64,000 bases of DNA from an uncultured Christensenella sp. (lineage in GTDB: Bacteria; Bacillota; Clostridia; Christensenellales; UBA3700), in assembly GCA_949287655.1 (NCBI GenBank), contig CASEHD010000012.1, forward strand, positions 59,146 to 123,145, written 5' to 3'. The position numbers and the translations under genes are program-made. The notes below the pieces were generated by a model. That model saw only the letters and a program-made list of their open reading frames with translations, was not told the origin of the DNA and did not search any database. Below, in pieces: positions 46,847 through 56,504 of the stretch (its first letter is position 1; the number at the start of each line of letters is the position of its first letter).

Positions 46847-46902
46847 ATTTTTCTCCTATTCTTATCACTTCGGCGCGATCCGCGCCTTTATTTCATATAG
46901 AA

Positions 46903-46935
46903 ACGGGTCGCGCACCTTGTCGGTGTGCAACCCGT
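46903..46935 (-). promoter_or_regulatory. Intercistronic hairpin between aminotransferase and kinase
   Basis: 14-bp arms ACGGGTtGCaCACC and GGTGcGCgACCCGT with a 5-nt loop, followed by only a short T-rich run. A second small stem GGCGCG-GAT-CGCGCC lies close to the kinase ribosome site. It could attenuate or process the operon mRNA. Confidence 0.55.
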
Positions 46936-46966
46936 CCGCACAGGATATTAAATCCGTATTTTTAAA

Positions 46967-48553
46967 TTACTTCTTTGCCGCTGCCTCTTTTGCCGCTTCT
47001 TTCTTAGCGCGGTATTCGGCAACCTGCTGTTCCATCGGAACGGTGCGTTCCTTGACCAGCTTGAACACGTCTTCGAAACGGTTGAGCGCTTCGTCGATGA
47101 TCTCGTCGGTGTCCGCCATAGAGGTGTACAGACGGCTGCCGGCGAGGGTGACGATGCCGTGAGACATATAAGCCGCGCCCATATGCTCCATCGCTTCCTT
47201 TCTGACCATGATCATATCCTTCTTCTTCAACACTTTGAGCAGGTTGAGAATATTCATCGACGAGAAGTCGTAGCTCATCGCGCCCGTACATTCGAGATGG
47301 ACGATCGAGCCTTGGTTGTATGCGACGTAAGGAAGCTTGTAAGCTTCGATAAGTCTGACGAGACCGTCGGTAAGTCTGTTGCCCGCGAGACCGGCTTTTA
47401 CGCAAGCGTTGTTCTTAGCTATCTCTTTGATCGCAACATAGCCTGCCATAGCGGACAGCGGGTTCGCCGCCAGCGTGCCGCCGACGTACGCCTTCTTAGC
47501 GCCGCCCGCAACGCCTGCCGCCATAAGGTTGACCAGTTCTCTCTTGCCGCCTACGCCGCCCGCTGCCGGATAGCCGCCCGCGACGATCTTGCCGAACACG
47601 GTGAGGTCGGGCTTTACGTTGAACAGTCCCTGAGCGCCGCCGAGGCCTACTCTGAAGCCGGTGACGACTTCGTCGAATATGAACAGACAGCCGTACTTGT
47701 CGCACAGCGCTCTGACTTTCGCGTTGTAATCCCAGTCGACGGGTCTGGTACCGGATTCGGGTCCGACAGGCTCTACAATGACCGCCGCGGTGCCGCCTCT
47801 CATCTTATTGAGTTTCAGATATGTTTCAAGCATCTCGCAGTCGTTGGGTCTTACTTCGTCGACGACGGAGAAGATGTTGTTGGGGATACCGTGAGATTCG
47901 AGGAACTGTCTGGTACCAGGAACTTTAAGACCGTAGACCATCTGATCCGACCAGCCGTGGTATGCGCCGCCGATCTTTATGATCCTCTTCTTCTTTGTCG
48001 CGCATCTCGCGATACGGATAGCCGCCATAACGGATTCTGTACCGCTGCCCAGCATACGGAATTTCTCGACGTTGGGCATATGCTTGTTTATCTCTTTCGC
48101 GATCAGGAGCTCCGCCTCGTGGAAAAGACCGGTAACGGGTCCGCATTCATTTATCAGCTTTATCGCCTCTTCTTTTACCGCGGGATAGTTGCTGCCCAGA
48201 ATGGTCGGACCGCCCGCCTGCAAGAAGTCGATGTACTTGTTGCCGTCAATGTCGGTCAGATACGCGCCTTCCGCTTTTACCATACACATCGGGAACGGCT
48301 TGTTGAACGCAAGATTGTGCTGTACGCCGCCGGGGATGTACTCTTTCGCCTCTGCGGTAATGGCCTTGGACTTAGCGCACTTTTTGTCGTAATATTCCGA
48401 TACGATCTTTTTGTATTCGTCCATAGGAACGCTGTAAATGTTAGCGTCGGTAAGTTGTTTGAGGCTGGCGTTTATTTCCTGCGCGTTAGCCCATCTGGTA
48501 ACGCCGTAACCTGCTTCCTGCTTACCTTTAAGCTCAGTATATGTAACCTTCAT
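46967..48553 (-). CDS. Class III aminotransferase (GSA-aminotransferase-like)
   Basis: A 528-residue PLP enzyme. Motifs: AKEYIPGGVQHNLAF, GSGTESVMAAIRIAR, GAYHGWSD, FIFDEVVTGFRVGLGG, and the PLP lysine in TVFGKIVAGGYPAAG. The body resembles glutamate-1-semialdehyde aminomutase, but it has a ~50-residue N-terminal extension and a Lys/Glu/Ala tail, and no haem genes are nearby. The company of a sugar kinase and aldolases points to catabolism of an amino-sugar, amino-polyol or a beta-amino compound. It has a strong AGGAGG ribosome site and its own promoter. Confidence 0.88.
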   Translation of the reverse strand: MKVTYTELKGKQEAGYGVTRWANAQEINASLKQLTDANIYSVPMDEYKKIVSEYYDKKCAKSKAITAEAKEYIPGGVQHNLAFNKPFPMCMVKAEGAYLTDIDGNKYIDFLQAGGPTILGSNYPAVKEEAIKLINECGPVTGLFHEAELLIAKEINKHMPNVEKFRMLGSGTESVMAAIRIARCATKKKRIIKIGGAYHGWSDQMVYGLKVPGTRQFLESHGIPNNIFSVVDEVRPNDCEMLETYLKLNKMRGGTAAVIVEPVGPESGTRPVDWDYNAKVRALCDKYGCLFIFDEVVTGFRVGLGGAQGLFNVKPDLTVFGKIVAGGYPAAGGVGGKRELVNLMAAGVAGGAKKAYVGGTLAANPLSAMAGYVAIKEIAKNNACVKAGLAGNRLTDGLVRLIEAYKLPYVAYNQGSIVHLECTGAMSYDFSSMNILNLLKVLKKKDMIMVRKEAMEHMGAAYMSHGIVTLAGSRLYTSMADTDEIIDEALNRFEDVFKLVKERTVPMEQQVAEYRAKKEAAKEAAAKK

Positions 48554-48589
48554 TGTAAGACCTCCTGTACATACAAAATCATTATATAT

Positions 48590-48618
48590 AGTTTATCACT
48601 TTTAACGCGCGCAGTCAA
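48590..48618 (-). promoter_or_regulatory. Promoter of the aminotransferase-kinase-aldolase operon
   Basis: TTGACT (48613-48618), 17-bp spacer, TAAACT (48590-48595), 37 bp before the aminotransferase. No clear repressor or CRE site is visible. Confidence 0.75.
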
Positions 48619-48754
48619 TCGTTAATTTTTCAACAAGATAACCAATTTAAAAAAGCTGTGCCCCTTATTTGTCAGCTTTAAGATAGCTGTGTATTACAAT
48701 ACAAATCACACTTATTTTGTACTGTTTTTAATTTAAAATAGTTAAGGCATAATA

Positions 48755-48784
48755 TTGTTTTGCGAACAACCGCTATGCTATAAT
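48755..48784 (+). promoter_or_regulatory. Promoter of the M28 peptidase gene
   Basis: TTGTTT (48755-48760), 18-bp spacer, TATAAT (48779-48784), followed by a leader with GAGG before the start. Confidence 0.65.
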
Positions 48785-48813
48785 GAAGATATCAATAAAA
48801 CGCGAGGCTGTTT

Positions 48814-50085
48814 ATGGAAAAAATCAAACGCGAAAACGCAAAATACGTTATTGATTTCACCAAAGAGATCATAGACAGAACAGGTCCGCGCCTTCCGACG
48901 TCGCCCGAAGAAAAAATCGGCGCCGAAATGATCGCGGCAAAGATGGAAGAAGCTACCGGCAACCCTTCCGTAACAGAAACTTTCATATGCGCGCCGCGCG
49001 CTTCAATCGCCGCGATACCCATACTCGGACTCATCGGAATAATCGGCTTCGGTCTGTATTATATCTCCCCGATAGCCAGTCTTATCGCAACCGTGTTCGA
49101 CTTTATCCTCGCGGCTATACAGGTATTCACCTATTCGGGAAAACTCGACTTTTTATTCAAAAAAGGCGAATCGAGAAACGTATATAACAGCGTCGTACCC
49201 GCGAGCGGAAAGACAGAACGCACTATCGTTCTCGCAGGGCACATCGACAGCAGCTGGAACTGGAATCTGTCGCTGACAAACCCCAAAACGGCTATACCCA
49301 AAACGGTCATCGGCGTCGTCAGCATACTCGCCCTTATGGTCATGTCGATCGTTGCGATCGCGGTCGGCAACTTAAGCTTTATGTCGATAAAGGATCTGGC
49401 TGCCGCGGAAAGCTACGGCGGACTCGAAATTTTCAGAATAATTTTATATTTTCTGCCGCTGCTCTGTCTGCCCGGCTGCTACTGGCTGAGCATCTATCTG
49501 TCGTGGGATAAGAAAAAGGCGGCGCCCGGCGCCATGGACAATCTGACCGGCTGCGGTCTCGCTCTCGCAGTAACGAAATACTTTAAGGAAAATCCGGATA
49601 AAGCGCCCGCAAACTGCCGGCTGATCTGTATGGGCTTCGGCAGCGAAGAGGCGGGACTCAAAGGCTCGTCTGCATTCTGCGAAAGGCATAAGAACGACGG
49701 TTTCTTCGACGACCGCACATATTTACTCAACCTCGACTCGTTCAGAGACCGCGATTATTTCAACGTGGTAAACGGCGACGTATGGCTGCGCTCGACCTTC
49801 GACAAAGGACTTACCGAGACCTGCTATAAGGCGATGGACGATATGGGACTGAACCCGAAGGTCATCAAGAATCCCGCCGGCGGCTGCGATTCCACCCCCG
49901 TGACGAGGCTGGGAGTAAAGACGGTCACCCTTAACGCTCAGAACCCGACGACGACCGACTACTACCACACGATAAAAGACACCGTCGAAAACCTCGACGA
50001 AGACGTACTTGCGACTTCTTTCGAACTGCTTGTCAGGACGGTGGGCGCGGTTGCGGAATACGACGAAAAGCTCAACGCGAAATAA
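48814..50085 (+). CDS. Membrane-inserted M28-family zinc peptidase
   Basis: A 423-residue protein with the di-zinc ligands of M28 peptidases in order: His in LAGHIDSSW, Asp in GAMDNLTG, Glu pair in GSEEAG, Asp in LNLDSF, His in YYHTIKDT. Two hydrophobic hairpins are inserted: about 66-105 before the first ligand, and about 165-230 between the first and second. That gives roughly four membrane helices interrupting the catalytic fold, with zinc sites probably on one face of the membrane. Substrate unknown. It is monocistronic with a terminator. Confidence 0.88.
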   Translation: MEKIKRENAKYVIDFTKEIIDRTGPRLPTSPEEKIGAEMIAAKMEEATGNPSVTETFICAPRASIAAIPILGLIGIIGFGLYYISPIASLIATVFDFILAAIQVFTYSGKLDFLFKKGESRNVYNSVVPASGKTERTIVLAGHIDSSWNWNLSLTNPKTAIPKTVIGVVSILALMVMSIVAIAVGNLSFMSIKDLAAAESYGGLEIFRIILYFLPLLCLPGCYWLSIYLSWDKKKAAPGAMDNLTGCGLALAVTKYFKENPDKAPANCRLICMGFGSEEAGLKGSSAFCERHKNDGFFDDRTYLLNLDSFRDRDYFNVVNGDVWLRSTFDKGLTETCYKAMDDMGLNPKVIKNPAGGCDSTPVTRLGVKTVTLNAQNPTTTDYYHTIKDTVENLDEDVLATSFELLVRTVGAVAEYDEKLNAK

Positions 50086-50116
50086 CCTCTTTCCGGTTGC
50101 ATCCCGGATATACGAA

Positions 50117-50145
50117 AAAGACGGGGACGAGCCCCGTCTTTTTTA
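50117..50145. terminator. Bidirectional terminator between M28 peptidase and lipoprotein genes
   Basis: AAAGACGGGG and CCCCGTCTTT arms with T run between convergent genes. Confidence 0.9.
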
Positions 50146-52534
50146 TTGCCTTTCGGTTTCGTCAGTTGAGTTCCGATACCGTCAGCGTGTTCATATCCAG
50201 CACGCACAGCTTTCCGCTGCTTGCCGTCGTAGGAACGCTTCCCTTGATCTGCCATACATCGGTGAAATACACCTTGTCGCCGACTACCGTACAGTTGGTC
50301 AGGTAGTGACCGTCGAACGCGTCGACAAGCTCTGCCTCAGGCTCTGTGGCGGAAAGACTTACCTTGTAAAGTCCTTTGTTTCCGCTGCCCGCCGCAACGT
50401 TGCGGTAGTAATACAGACAGCCGTCGTAAACGAACATTCCGCGCGCGTCGTCAGTCATACCGAGAGAAGCTATCTCCGTCAGCGTTCCTTCGGACAGATC
50501 GTAGACTTCGACGGTATTCGTCCATCCGTCGTTCATTATATAGATCTTATCCCCGGAGATCAGATATTCGTTGGGTTTGAAATCTTCGCTTAAAACTGTC
50601 GCTTCGCCGCCGTTTTCAAGGTCGTAGCGGTACATATACCCGTCCGCTACGAAATACAGATATCCGCCGGCAATCGTCGTCTTATAATCGTCGACGCTTT
50701 CCGCCTCGAATATCACGGTATCTTCCGAGCCGTCCTTCTTCATTCTGTTGAGCGTATTGCTTCCGCTGAAATTCGCGTAATAGATATAGTCGCCGTCAAA
50801 CGACATATGCATGCACTTTTCAGTCGAGATCCTCTCCGGCTCGCCGTTTACCAGAGACATGCGGTACAGATCGAAATTGACGTACAGTTTAGTCGTCGCA
50901 TAGTAGATGTAATCGCCGTCGAACGCGAAGTCCGCGACGGGCAGACCGGTCACGCGGTATTCGGCGCCGGTCACCGTATCGTACTTGTAAAGCCTGCCAC
51001 CGTCCTTCATATTGATGAAATAGACCGCTCCGTCCTTTTCCTCGGCCTTTTCGTAATAAGTCGTTATGACCTCTGTCGTCGCGGGCGGGATAAAGCCGTT
51101 CATAAGGTCTCTTTCGCTCTCTTTTTCAAGGTCGTATTCGTAAAGGTGCCTGTCGCCCGTTCTGAAATAATACAGTTTGCCGTTACTGCTCGACAGAGAG
51201 AACACCTCGTCGTCTCCCGCGTCGACTACTTTCGCGGCGCCGGTCAGAAGTTCCCACGTATCGCCTACCCAGCCGCTGCCGTCAGCCTTCGCCTTATAAA
51301 TACCGTCGCCGGAAATTTTAGTAGTGACCATATCCGTATTCACGAAATAGACATAGCCGTCCTGTACGGTCAGATATTTTCCCTTCGACATCGTGATCTT
51401 TACGACCTTGCCGTTTTCGTCGGTGACCTCGGCGCTTTGACCGCCCGCCACGTCTATCGAATATATCGCCGCGCCCGCGCTCATGTTCGACAAAGTGAAA
51501 TGTCTGGTGAAATAAAGCTTTCCGTCGTCGGCGACGATATCGGACACCTTATAGTCGTAAAGCTTGACGGGGGTCTGCCCGCTGCCCGAAGCGGAAACCG
51601 AATACAGCTTGCCGCCGTCGCTCTTGTTGGAAAAATATATTCTTCCTTCCGCGTAAGTTATGTATTCCGACTTTACAGAAGTAAGTTTTGTCGCGCTCGC
51701 GTCTGTATCCGATGATTTAAGATCGGCAACCGATATCCTGTAAATGCCCGTCTTTTCGCTGTTGAAAAGGCTGTTCACGTTATAGTAAATAAAATTGCCG
51801 TCCGTCGTTATCTCAGTCGCGTCCACGTCGAGAACGCAATCGGCGCCGTTGCCGTCGAATATCGAGATGCTGTTGGACAAAACGCTTTCGGAAACGTAGA
51901 AGATCTCGCCGCCCGCCTTTATCATATAAGTCGCCTTGTCGTAATTGACTCTGCTAAGTGCGCCCTGCGAGAAATCGTATGCGTAAAGTCTGTTGTTGTC
52001 GAGACTGTTCTGAAAATAGACCGCGCCCGCCGTACCTAACACCGCGAGGTACTCTTCATCCGACGTGATCCGGAGGACGGCCTGCAGGGTCAGCGTGTTG
52101 TAATTCTTTGACGATACCGCCGCCGTTATCGTGTATTCCCCGGGTGACGTCGCGCCGTTTGAGCCGTCCTCGCCGCCGCTGTAGGTCACCGTCGCGCCCG
52201 CCGGGATATTGCCGGTCACTGTGATTTTATGCGCCTTTGCGTCGTATTCAAAACTCGCGCCGGTGAAAGTTATCGAGCCCGCGGCGAAGTTCGCCTTGTT
52301 TACCGTCAGTTTCGCTGTGAGCACGAGCGTGTTGTAGCCGTCGCATTCCACCGTCGCCGTGACGCTGTAAACGCCGGCGTCCGTCTTGCCGTTGCCTTCA
52401 TAAGCGACCGTCGCGCCTTGCGGCAGAGTTCCCGTGACGGCGAGAGACTTTTCCGTTCCGTCGTACACGAAAGACGCGTCTTTAAGTTCGACTCCTTCTA
52501 TATCGGGCAAAGAGGGATCATTGCCGACTATCGT

Positions 52535-52733
52535 AAGGGTCGCGGTCAGCGTCAGCGTTTCATAGCCGTCGCACTCTATCTTCGCGGTCGCTTTATAAAC
52601 TCCCGCTTCCGTACCCTTATTGTTCGTATAAGTGACCGTCGCGCCCTCGGGCAGCGTGCCGCTTATTTCCACAACGTGCTCTTTCCCGTCGTAGTTTGCC
52701 GTGACGTCGCCGAAGGTAACGCCGGTTATCTTT
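52535..52733 (-). repeat. 199-bp tandem repeat in the lipoprotein gene, copy B
   Basis: One of two 199-bp units encoding an MBG-like domain; mostly silent differences from copy A. The unit is not a multiple of three, so the pair shifts the frame. Confidence 0.85.
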
Positions 52734-52932
52734 AAGGGTCGCGGTCAGCGTCAGCGTTTCATAGCCTTCGCACTCTATCTTTGCGGTCGCTTTGTAGACG
52801 CCCTCTTCCGTACCCTTATTGTTCGTATAAGTTACCGTCGCGCCCTCGGGCAGCGTGCCGCTTATTTCCACAACGTGCTCTTTCCCGTCGTAGTTTGCCG
52901 TGACGTCGCCGAAGGTAACGCCGGTTATCTTT
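52734..52932 (-). repeat. 199-bp tandem repeat in the lipoprotein gene, copy A
   Basis: Upstream unit. Its junction with copy B reads CTTAAAGATAACC, whereas the first unit boundary reads CTTAAAAAGATAACC, two A residues longer. Confidence 0.85.
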
Positions 52933-52945
52933 GCCGGTTATCTTT
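52920..52945 (-). repeat. 13-bp exact tandem duplication
   Basis: AAAGATAACCGGC occurs twice in a row on the minus strand. Removing one copy joins the signal-peptide frame to the first MBG repeat. Confidence 0.95.
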
Positions 52946-53082
52946 TTAAGTTCGCTCGTGCTTCCGCTGCCGTCAGTGCTTTCGCTGCCGTCAACGCACG
53001 CCGTCAAAACAAGCGCCGCAACGAGTATAACGCACAACGCGATAAACCATTTCTTTTTCATAATCTTTCCTCCCCTTTATCG

Positions 53083-53982
53083 TTATTCGCTCTGCGCGGG
53101 CGTTTGTTCCACACGCTGTTGCTGCTGCTTGATATCTCTGTTGAATTTAACGATGGATATCGGGAATACGAACGGCGAAATTATCAGCCCCACGATCACT
53201 CCCACCACCGCCAGTAACACGCCGACGATAAAGCCGAGCGCCGCGAACAATATTTTCAATCCTATAAGGAAAAACAGACCTTCGAGGTCGAACGAGAAGA
53301 TTATGCCCGGCCATTTAACCGACCTCGTCAGCATAAACAACATCATATGCTGCACGGGCGAATCCAGCCTGAGCGTCGCCGCGAAAGAGAACACGCAGTA
53401 AGAAAGGACTATGCACGCAATGAACGCCACCCAGGTGTCCGTATCTTCTGCCGGGAAGGAAAAGACGCACACGAAAGCGAGTATAAGCGGCAATATACCG
53501 AAAGCTATGCCGGTGAATATGCTCTTTCTCCTCTGCTTCTTCATCTCGCGAAGCACTTCTTCTTTTTTCTCGCGCTCGCTGGTCTGCCCTTCGAGATAGG
53601 TCTTGTAACACGACTTGCACATCACGTACGGGCTCTCGGCGCCGTAATTTTCCTTCGTCACCGCGATGCCGCACGTCTTGCAGTAGCCGATCGCCTGCGG
53701 TTTGGATTCCAGCTGTTTGCCGACCGCCTCGCTGACCGTCGTCGCAAGCGCTTCGGTATCCACGCCGCCCACGCCCGTCAGATCCGTTTCCGAATCCAAT
53801 AAAAGATCTATCCTTACCTTATATATCTGAGCCAACTTTTTCAGGGTCGTCAGATCGGGTTCAGCGAGATCGTTCTCCCACTTAGAGACTGCCTGCGCGC
53901 TGACGTGCAGCTCGTCTCCCAGGTTTTGTTGCGACAATCCGTGTTGTTTTCTCAGGACTGCCAGCTTTTTGCCCAATGTCAT
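53083..53982 (-). CDS. XRE-family HTH protein with zinc ribbon and membrane helices
   Basis: A 299-residue protein. Residues 1-60 are an XRE/Cro HTH (LRKQHGLSQQNLGDELHVSAQAVSKWE). Residues ~98-130 hold a four-cysteine zinc ribbon (YCKTCG, MCKSC). The remainder has about four transmembrane helices (SIFTGIAFGILPLILAFVCVF, AFIACIVLSYCVFSF, GLKILFAALGFIVGVLLAVVGVIVGLI). This is a membrane-tethered DNA-binding protein, a layout seen in Clostridia. Target unknown; it may sense envelope or metal state. GGAGGG lies before the start. The frameshifted lipoprotein gene follows 21 bp downstream. Confidence 0.87.
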   Translation of the reverse strand: MTLGKKLAVLRKQHGLSQQNLGDELHVSAQAVSKWENDLAEPDLTTLKKLAQIYKVRIDLLLDSETDLTGVGGVDTEALATTVSEAVGKQLESKPQAIGYCKTCGIAVTKENYGAESPYVMCKSCYKTYLEGQTSEREKKEEVLREMKKQRRKSIFTGIAFGILPLILAFVCVFSFPAEDTDTWVAFIACIVLSYCVFSFAATLRLDSPVQHMMLFMLTRSVKWPGIIFSFDLEGLFFLIGLKILFAALGFIVGVLLAVVGVIVGLIISPFVFPISIVKFNRDIKQQQQRVEQTPAQSE

Positions 53983-54003
53983 TTTTCATCACCCTCCGGT
54001 TTT

Positions 54004-54032
54004 ATTTTACCTTATCATAACACAAATTTCAA
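54004..54032 (-). promoter_or_regulatory. Promoter of the XRE membrane protein gene
   Basis: TTGAAA (54027-54032), 17-bp spacer, TAAAAT (54004-54009), 22 bp before the start. Confidence 0.75.
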
Positions 54033-54221
54033 CAGCCGTTTTGTTTTGGATTAGAAGAAAAGTGGAGTTGCTCTACCTTTGGTTGAAATCGTACAAATAA
54101 ACCGCAAATTGTATTGTTTTTCGCGGTTTTGCACAAGATTTTTCTACTTATTGTTGAATTGCCATCAACCGTTTGTTGATAACGTATTTTTATACCTCAG
54201 GACGGAGAGGCTTTTCCGCGG

Positions 54222-54254
54222 CATAAAAAAACGCCGTCGCTGCAAGCGGCGGCG
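54222..54254 (-). terminator. Terminator of the phosphodiesterase gene
   Basis: CGCCGcCGC and GCGaCGGCG arms followed by a long T run on the minus strand. Confidence 0.9.
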
Positions 54255-54269
54255 TGGTAGTTTTTTTGT

Positions 54270-55379
54270 TTATCCCGCTTTGTATCCGTCGTAACCCGAC
54301 GAAAAATACTTTGAGTCTATCGGCTTGCTGCACGCGACCCAGGTTGTACGCTCTTCAAGCGTCTGCCCTCCGTGCCAGGTCTCTATCCCGCCGTGATCCG
54401 CGGTGATTATTATAAGCCAGTCTTCGTCCTCAAAAGACGGTCTGGAATATATCGCCTGCAAAAGTTCATAACACCTTACGTCCTGGTCGCGGAAACCTTT
54501 TATATATTCCGGGTTGTCGTTCCCGAAACCGCTGTCGTGCCCGTTGTGGTCGGTGCCTTCGTATATCCCGAATATAATATCCCTTTCCTTCTCCCCGCCT
54601 GCCTCGACGCAGGACAACAGATATTCGTGAAGAGCCGCGTCTGTCGCGACGTATTTATAGTCCATATCTACCGTCGACGACTTTGATATATCGTCCAGAT
54701 ATCCGGTTATATCTTCAAATTCGGCGCCGCCGGAGATATTCTTTTTTTCAACGTCGCTCCTTTCCCTCAGATATTCAATTTCGGATAAATAGGTCTTTGT
54801 AAAATGCTCTTCCCACGAAGCCGCGAAGGTTGTGCGGTAGTTTTCGCCGTACTCGCCGAGAGCCGCTTCCAGCATAAATGTCTTATATTCGATATCTTTA
54901 TACATACCGTTGTCGGTCACGCCGTTGACGACTCCCCACTGTCCGCTGAGCAACGCAGCCCAACCGGGAGCCGTACTGGTAGCCTGTTCAGTATCCGCGT
55001 CCTTATCCCCGCCCGCGTAAGCCAGATATATCCCCGCGCCGTCAGTCTTAAGCAGCTCCGCGAGTCCGCTGAAAGGGCTGTCCTCGTCGTAACTCGCCGT
55101 TGCCGACGAAGGTCTGAGCGCGTTGATAAGCGCGTCCGCGCGGCATCCGTCATAGCCGATGAACGCAACCTTCTTCGGCTTGCCGTCGACGGACGGAGAA
55201 GACAGAAAGTCCCTCACGATTCTCCCTATCTGCGGTTGAGCGACAGAAGTCTCTGCCGTATTTTCCCAGAAGCCGTACTTTTCAACGTCTTTCAGGTAAT
55301 CTTTGTCGCCGTAACATGCGGTAAGCACGGTCAGGCACAGCGCCGCAACCATGACCGCGACCAGTATCTTCTTTTTCAT
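54270..55379 (-). CDS. Alkaline-phosphatase-superfamily lipoprotein
   Basis: A 369-residue lipoprotein (lipobox LTAC, Cys22) with the alkaline phosphatase/type I phosphodiesterase fold. Metal-site motifs: VAFIGYDGCRADAL (first Asp), ATSTAPGWAALLSGQW with the nucleophile Ser/Thr, GTDHNGHDSGFG, and ITADHGGIETWHG. It should hydrolyse a phosphomonoester or diester outside the membrane. The substrate is unknown; teichoic acid or nucleotides are possible. It has AGGAGG before the start and its own terminator. Confidence 0.88.
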   Translation of the reverse strand: MKKKILVAVMVAALCLTVLTACYGDKDYLKDVEKYGFWENTAETSVAQPQIGRIVRDFLSSPSVDGKPKKVAFIGYDGCRADALINALRPSSATASYDEDSPFSGLAELLKTDGAGIYLAYAGGDKDADTEQATSTAPGWAALLSGQWGVVNGVTDNGMYKDIEYKTFMLEAALGEYGENYRTTFAASWEEHFTKTYLSEIEYLRERSDVEKKNISGGAEFEDITGYLDDISKSSTVDMDYKYVATDAALHEYLLSCVEAGGEKERDIIFGIYEGTDHNGHDSGFGNDNPEYIKGFRDQDVRCYELLQAIYSRPSFEDEDWLIIITADHGGIETWHGGQTLEERTTWVACSKPIDSKYFSSGYDGYKAG

Positions 55380-55550
55380 AATACCTCCTTATCCTCGGTA
55401 TTATCGTAACATCGGCGCCGCGGTTTGTCCATACGTTATTTTCCTCACACATCGTTAATTTTCCTCACACGCGGCGCAAATACATCATTTAATGAACACG
55501 GGCACGTAAATTTTTTTATCGGCAATCGTCTTTATTCCGCGCCCGGGGCA

Positions 55551-55575
55551 TAAAAAACCGCCGTCTCGCGGCGGT
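55551..55575 (-). terminator. Terminator of the two-gene unit 55598-56370
   Basis: ACCGCCG and CGGCGGT arms followed by TTTTTTA on the minus strand. Confidence 0.9.
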
Positions 55576-55597
55576 TGACCGATTAAGTTATTTCGTT

Positions 55598-56059
55598 TCA
55601 CCGCGCGTCCTCCGCATACCTCAGGATATCGTCGTAACAAGCGGATATCTGGGTAGCCGCGACGTTCAGCATCGCTTTCGCCTGCGCGACCTGCTCTTCG
55701 TCGTCGCCGATAAGCACCTGCGCGTAGCGGTGGTATATCTGCCTGTATGGTTTGTATACGTTAAAAGATCCGATGACGACGTATCTTAAATTGTAGTCGT
55801 TGAGTTCGAGTTCGCACGGGTCGAGATTGTCTTTGTCTATATTCAGCGCGACGGTCGTGAACATCTGAAGCGCGGGCGCGCCCAGTTCCTCAAAATCTAT
55901 AAAATTTATCTCGGTTATCGCGCTGCCGTCGTTGTTTCCGCCCAGTCCCGTAAGCGTGGCTTTCAGTACGGGGACCCCCTTTACCTCTGTAATGAACGAA
56001 TCTATCCTCGCTTCGTTCAGATAGTCTTTAAGTATTTCAAGCAATTCGTATCCAGTCAT
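55598..56059 (-). CDS. Hypothetical YbjN-like protein
   Basis: A 153-residue soluble protein from the ATG at 56059, which overlaps the stop of the upstream gene (ATGA) and has AAGGAGAG upstream. Alternating helix and strand with an acidic C-terminal helix resembles YbjN/secretion-chaperone folds, but I cannot assign a family with confidence. Coupled to the TIGR04076-like gene. Confidence 0.7.
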   Translation of the reverse strand: MTGYELLEILKDYLNEARIDSFITEVKGVPVLKATLTGLGGNNDGSAITEINFIDFEELGAPALQMFTTVALNIDKDNLDPCELELNDYNLRYVVIGSFNVYKPYRQIYHRYAQVLIGDDEEQVAQAKAMLNVAATQISACYDDILRYAEDAR

Positions 56060-56370
56060 TTTTCTCTTTCTCTCCTTACCGTCTCTATATAAAAACTCAC
56101 CGGCCTGAAACCGTCGTTGCACGATATCATCGCGGAATGCGGGTCCTTCATCCAGCCGTCGTAAAAATCTCCGCCGCCGTTTGCAAGTTCCTCTACGAAA
56201 TACCTCATACTCTCCCACGCGCTTTCACAAAGCCCTTCCGGTCTTTTGCCTCCATGCGAGATAAATTCGTCGCCTTCTTCTATATCGCAGGCAAGACCGA
56301 TCGGATTTTCGTAAATTTTTATAAGGTCGTCATAACGCACCTTTCTTATCGCGGTTATCTTAACATCCAT
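56056..56370 (-). CDS. TIGR04076-family protein
   Basis: A 104-residue protein. The start MDVKITAIRK (ATG 56370), the GLACDIEEGDEFI and GLCESAWESM blocks with paired cysteines, and the FYDGW / MISCNDGFRPVSFYIE end match the small TIGR04076 family of unknown function. No ribosome site is seen; TATATT lies seven bases before the ATG, so a leaderless start is possible, although no good -35 is found. It is co-transcribed with the next gene. Confidence 0.75.
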   Translation of the reverse strand: MDVKITAIRKVRYDDLIKIYENPIGLACDIEEGDEFISHGGKRPEGLCESAWESMRYFVEELANGGGDFYDGWMKDPHSAMISCNDGFRPVSFYIETVRREREK

Positions 56371-56504
56371 ATTATCAATATAACGGCGCCTCGCCGACAA
56401 AGGTTATCGCGAAAAACCTGTCGGATAACCGAAGCGGAAAAACAGAAAGCGCGCCGCGTTTTAGCTTTTCCGCGCAGACTTTTACGCCGCAGATCTCCTT
56501 TCTC

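Larger units (their letters stand above)
50162..53061 (-). pseudogene. MBG/DUF5050-type lipoprotein, frameshifted by tandem duplications
   Basis: The start at 53061 has GGGGAGG and a good lipoprotein signal (lipobox LTAC, Cys22). The reading frame then passes through two breaks: a 13-bp tandem duplication at 52920-52945 and a junction near 52733 between two 199-bp repeats. After the second break an 836-codon frame runs to 50162. Restoring the frame gives about 960 residues: lipoprotein signal, four or five MBG-like repeats (VEISGTLPEGATVTYTNN, GVYKATAKIECDGYETLTL) and a long DUF5050-type propeller (SGDKIYIMNDGW, DGCLYYYRNVA). The propeller part has no start of its own. It may be phase-variable, inactive, or affected by assembly error. 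Confidence 0.8.

Noticed and set aside
52617..52871. Separate small gene inside the lipoprotein region
   Set aside because: It is a middle piece of the same MBG repeat series in a shifted frame, with only an internal GTG and no ribosome site.
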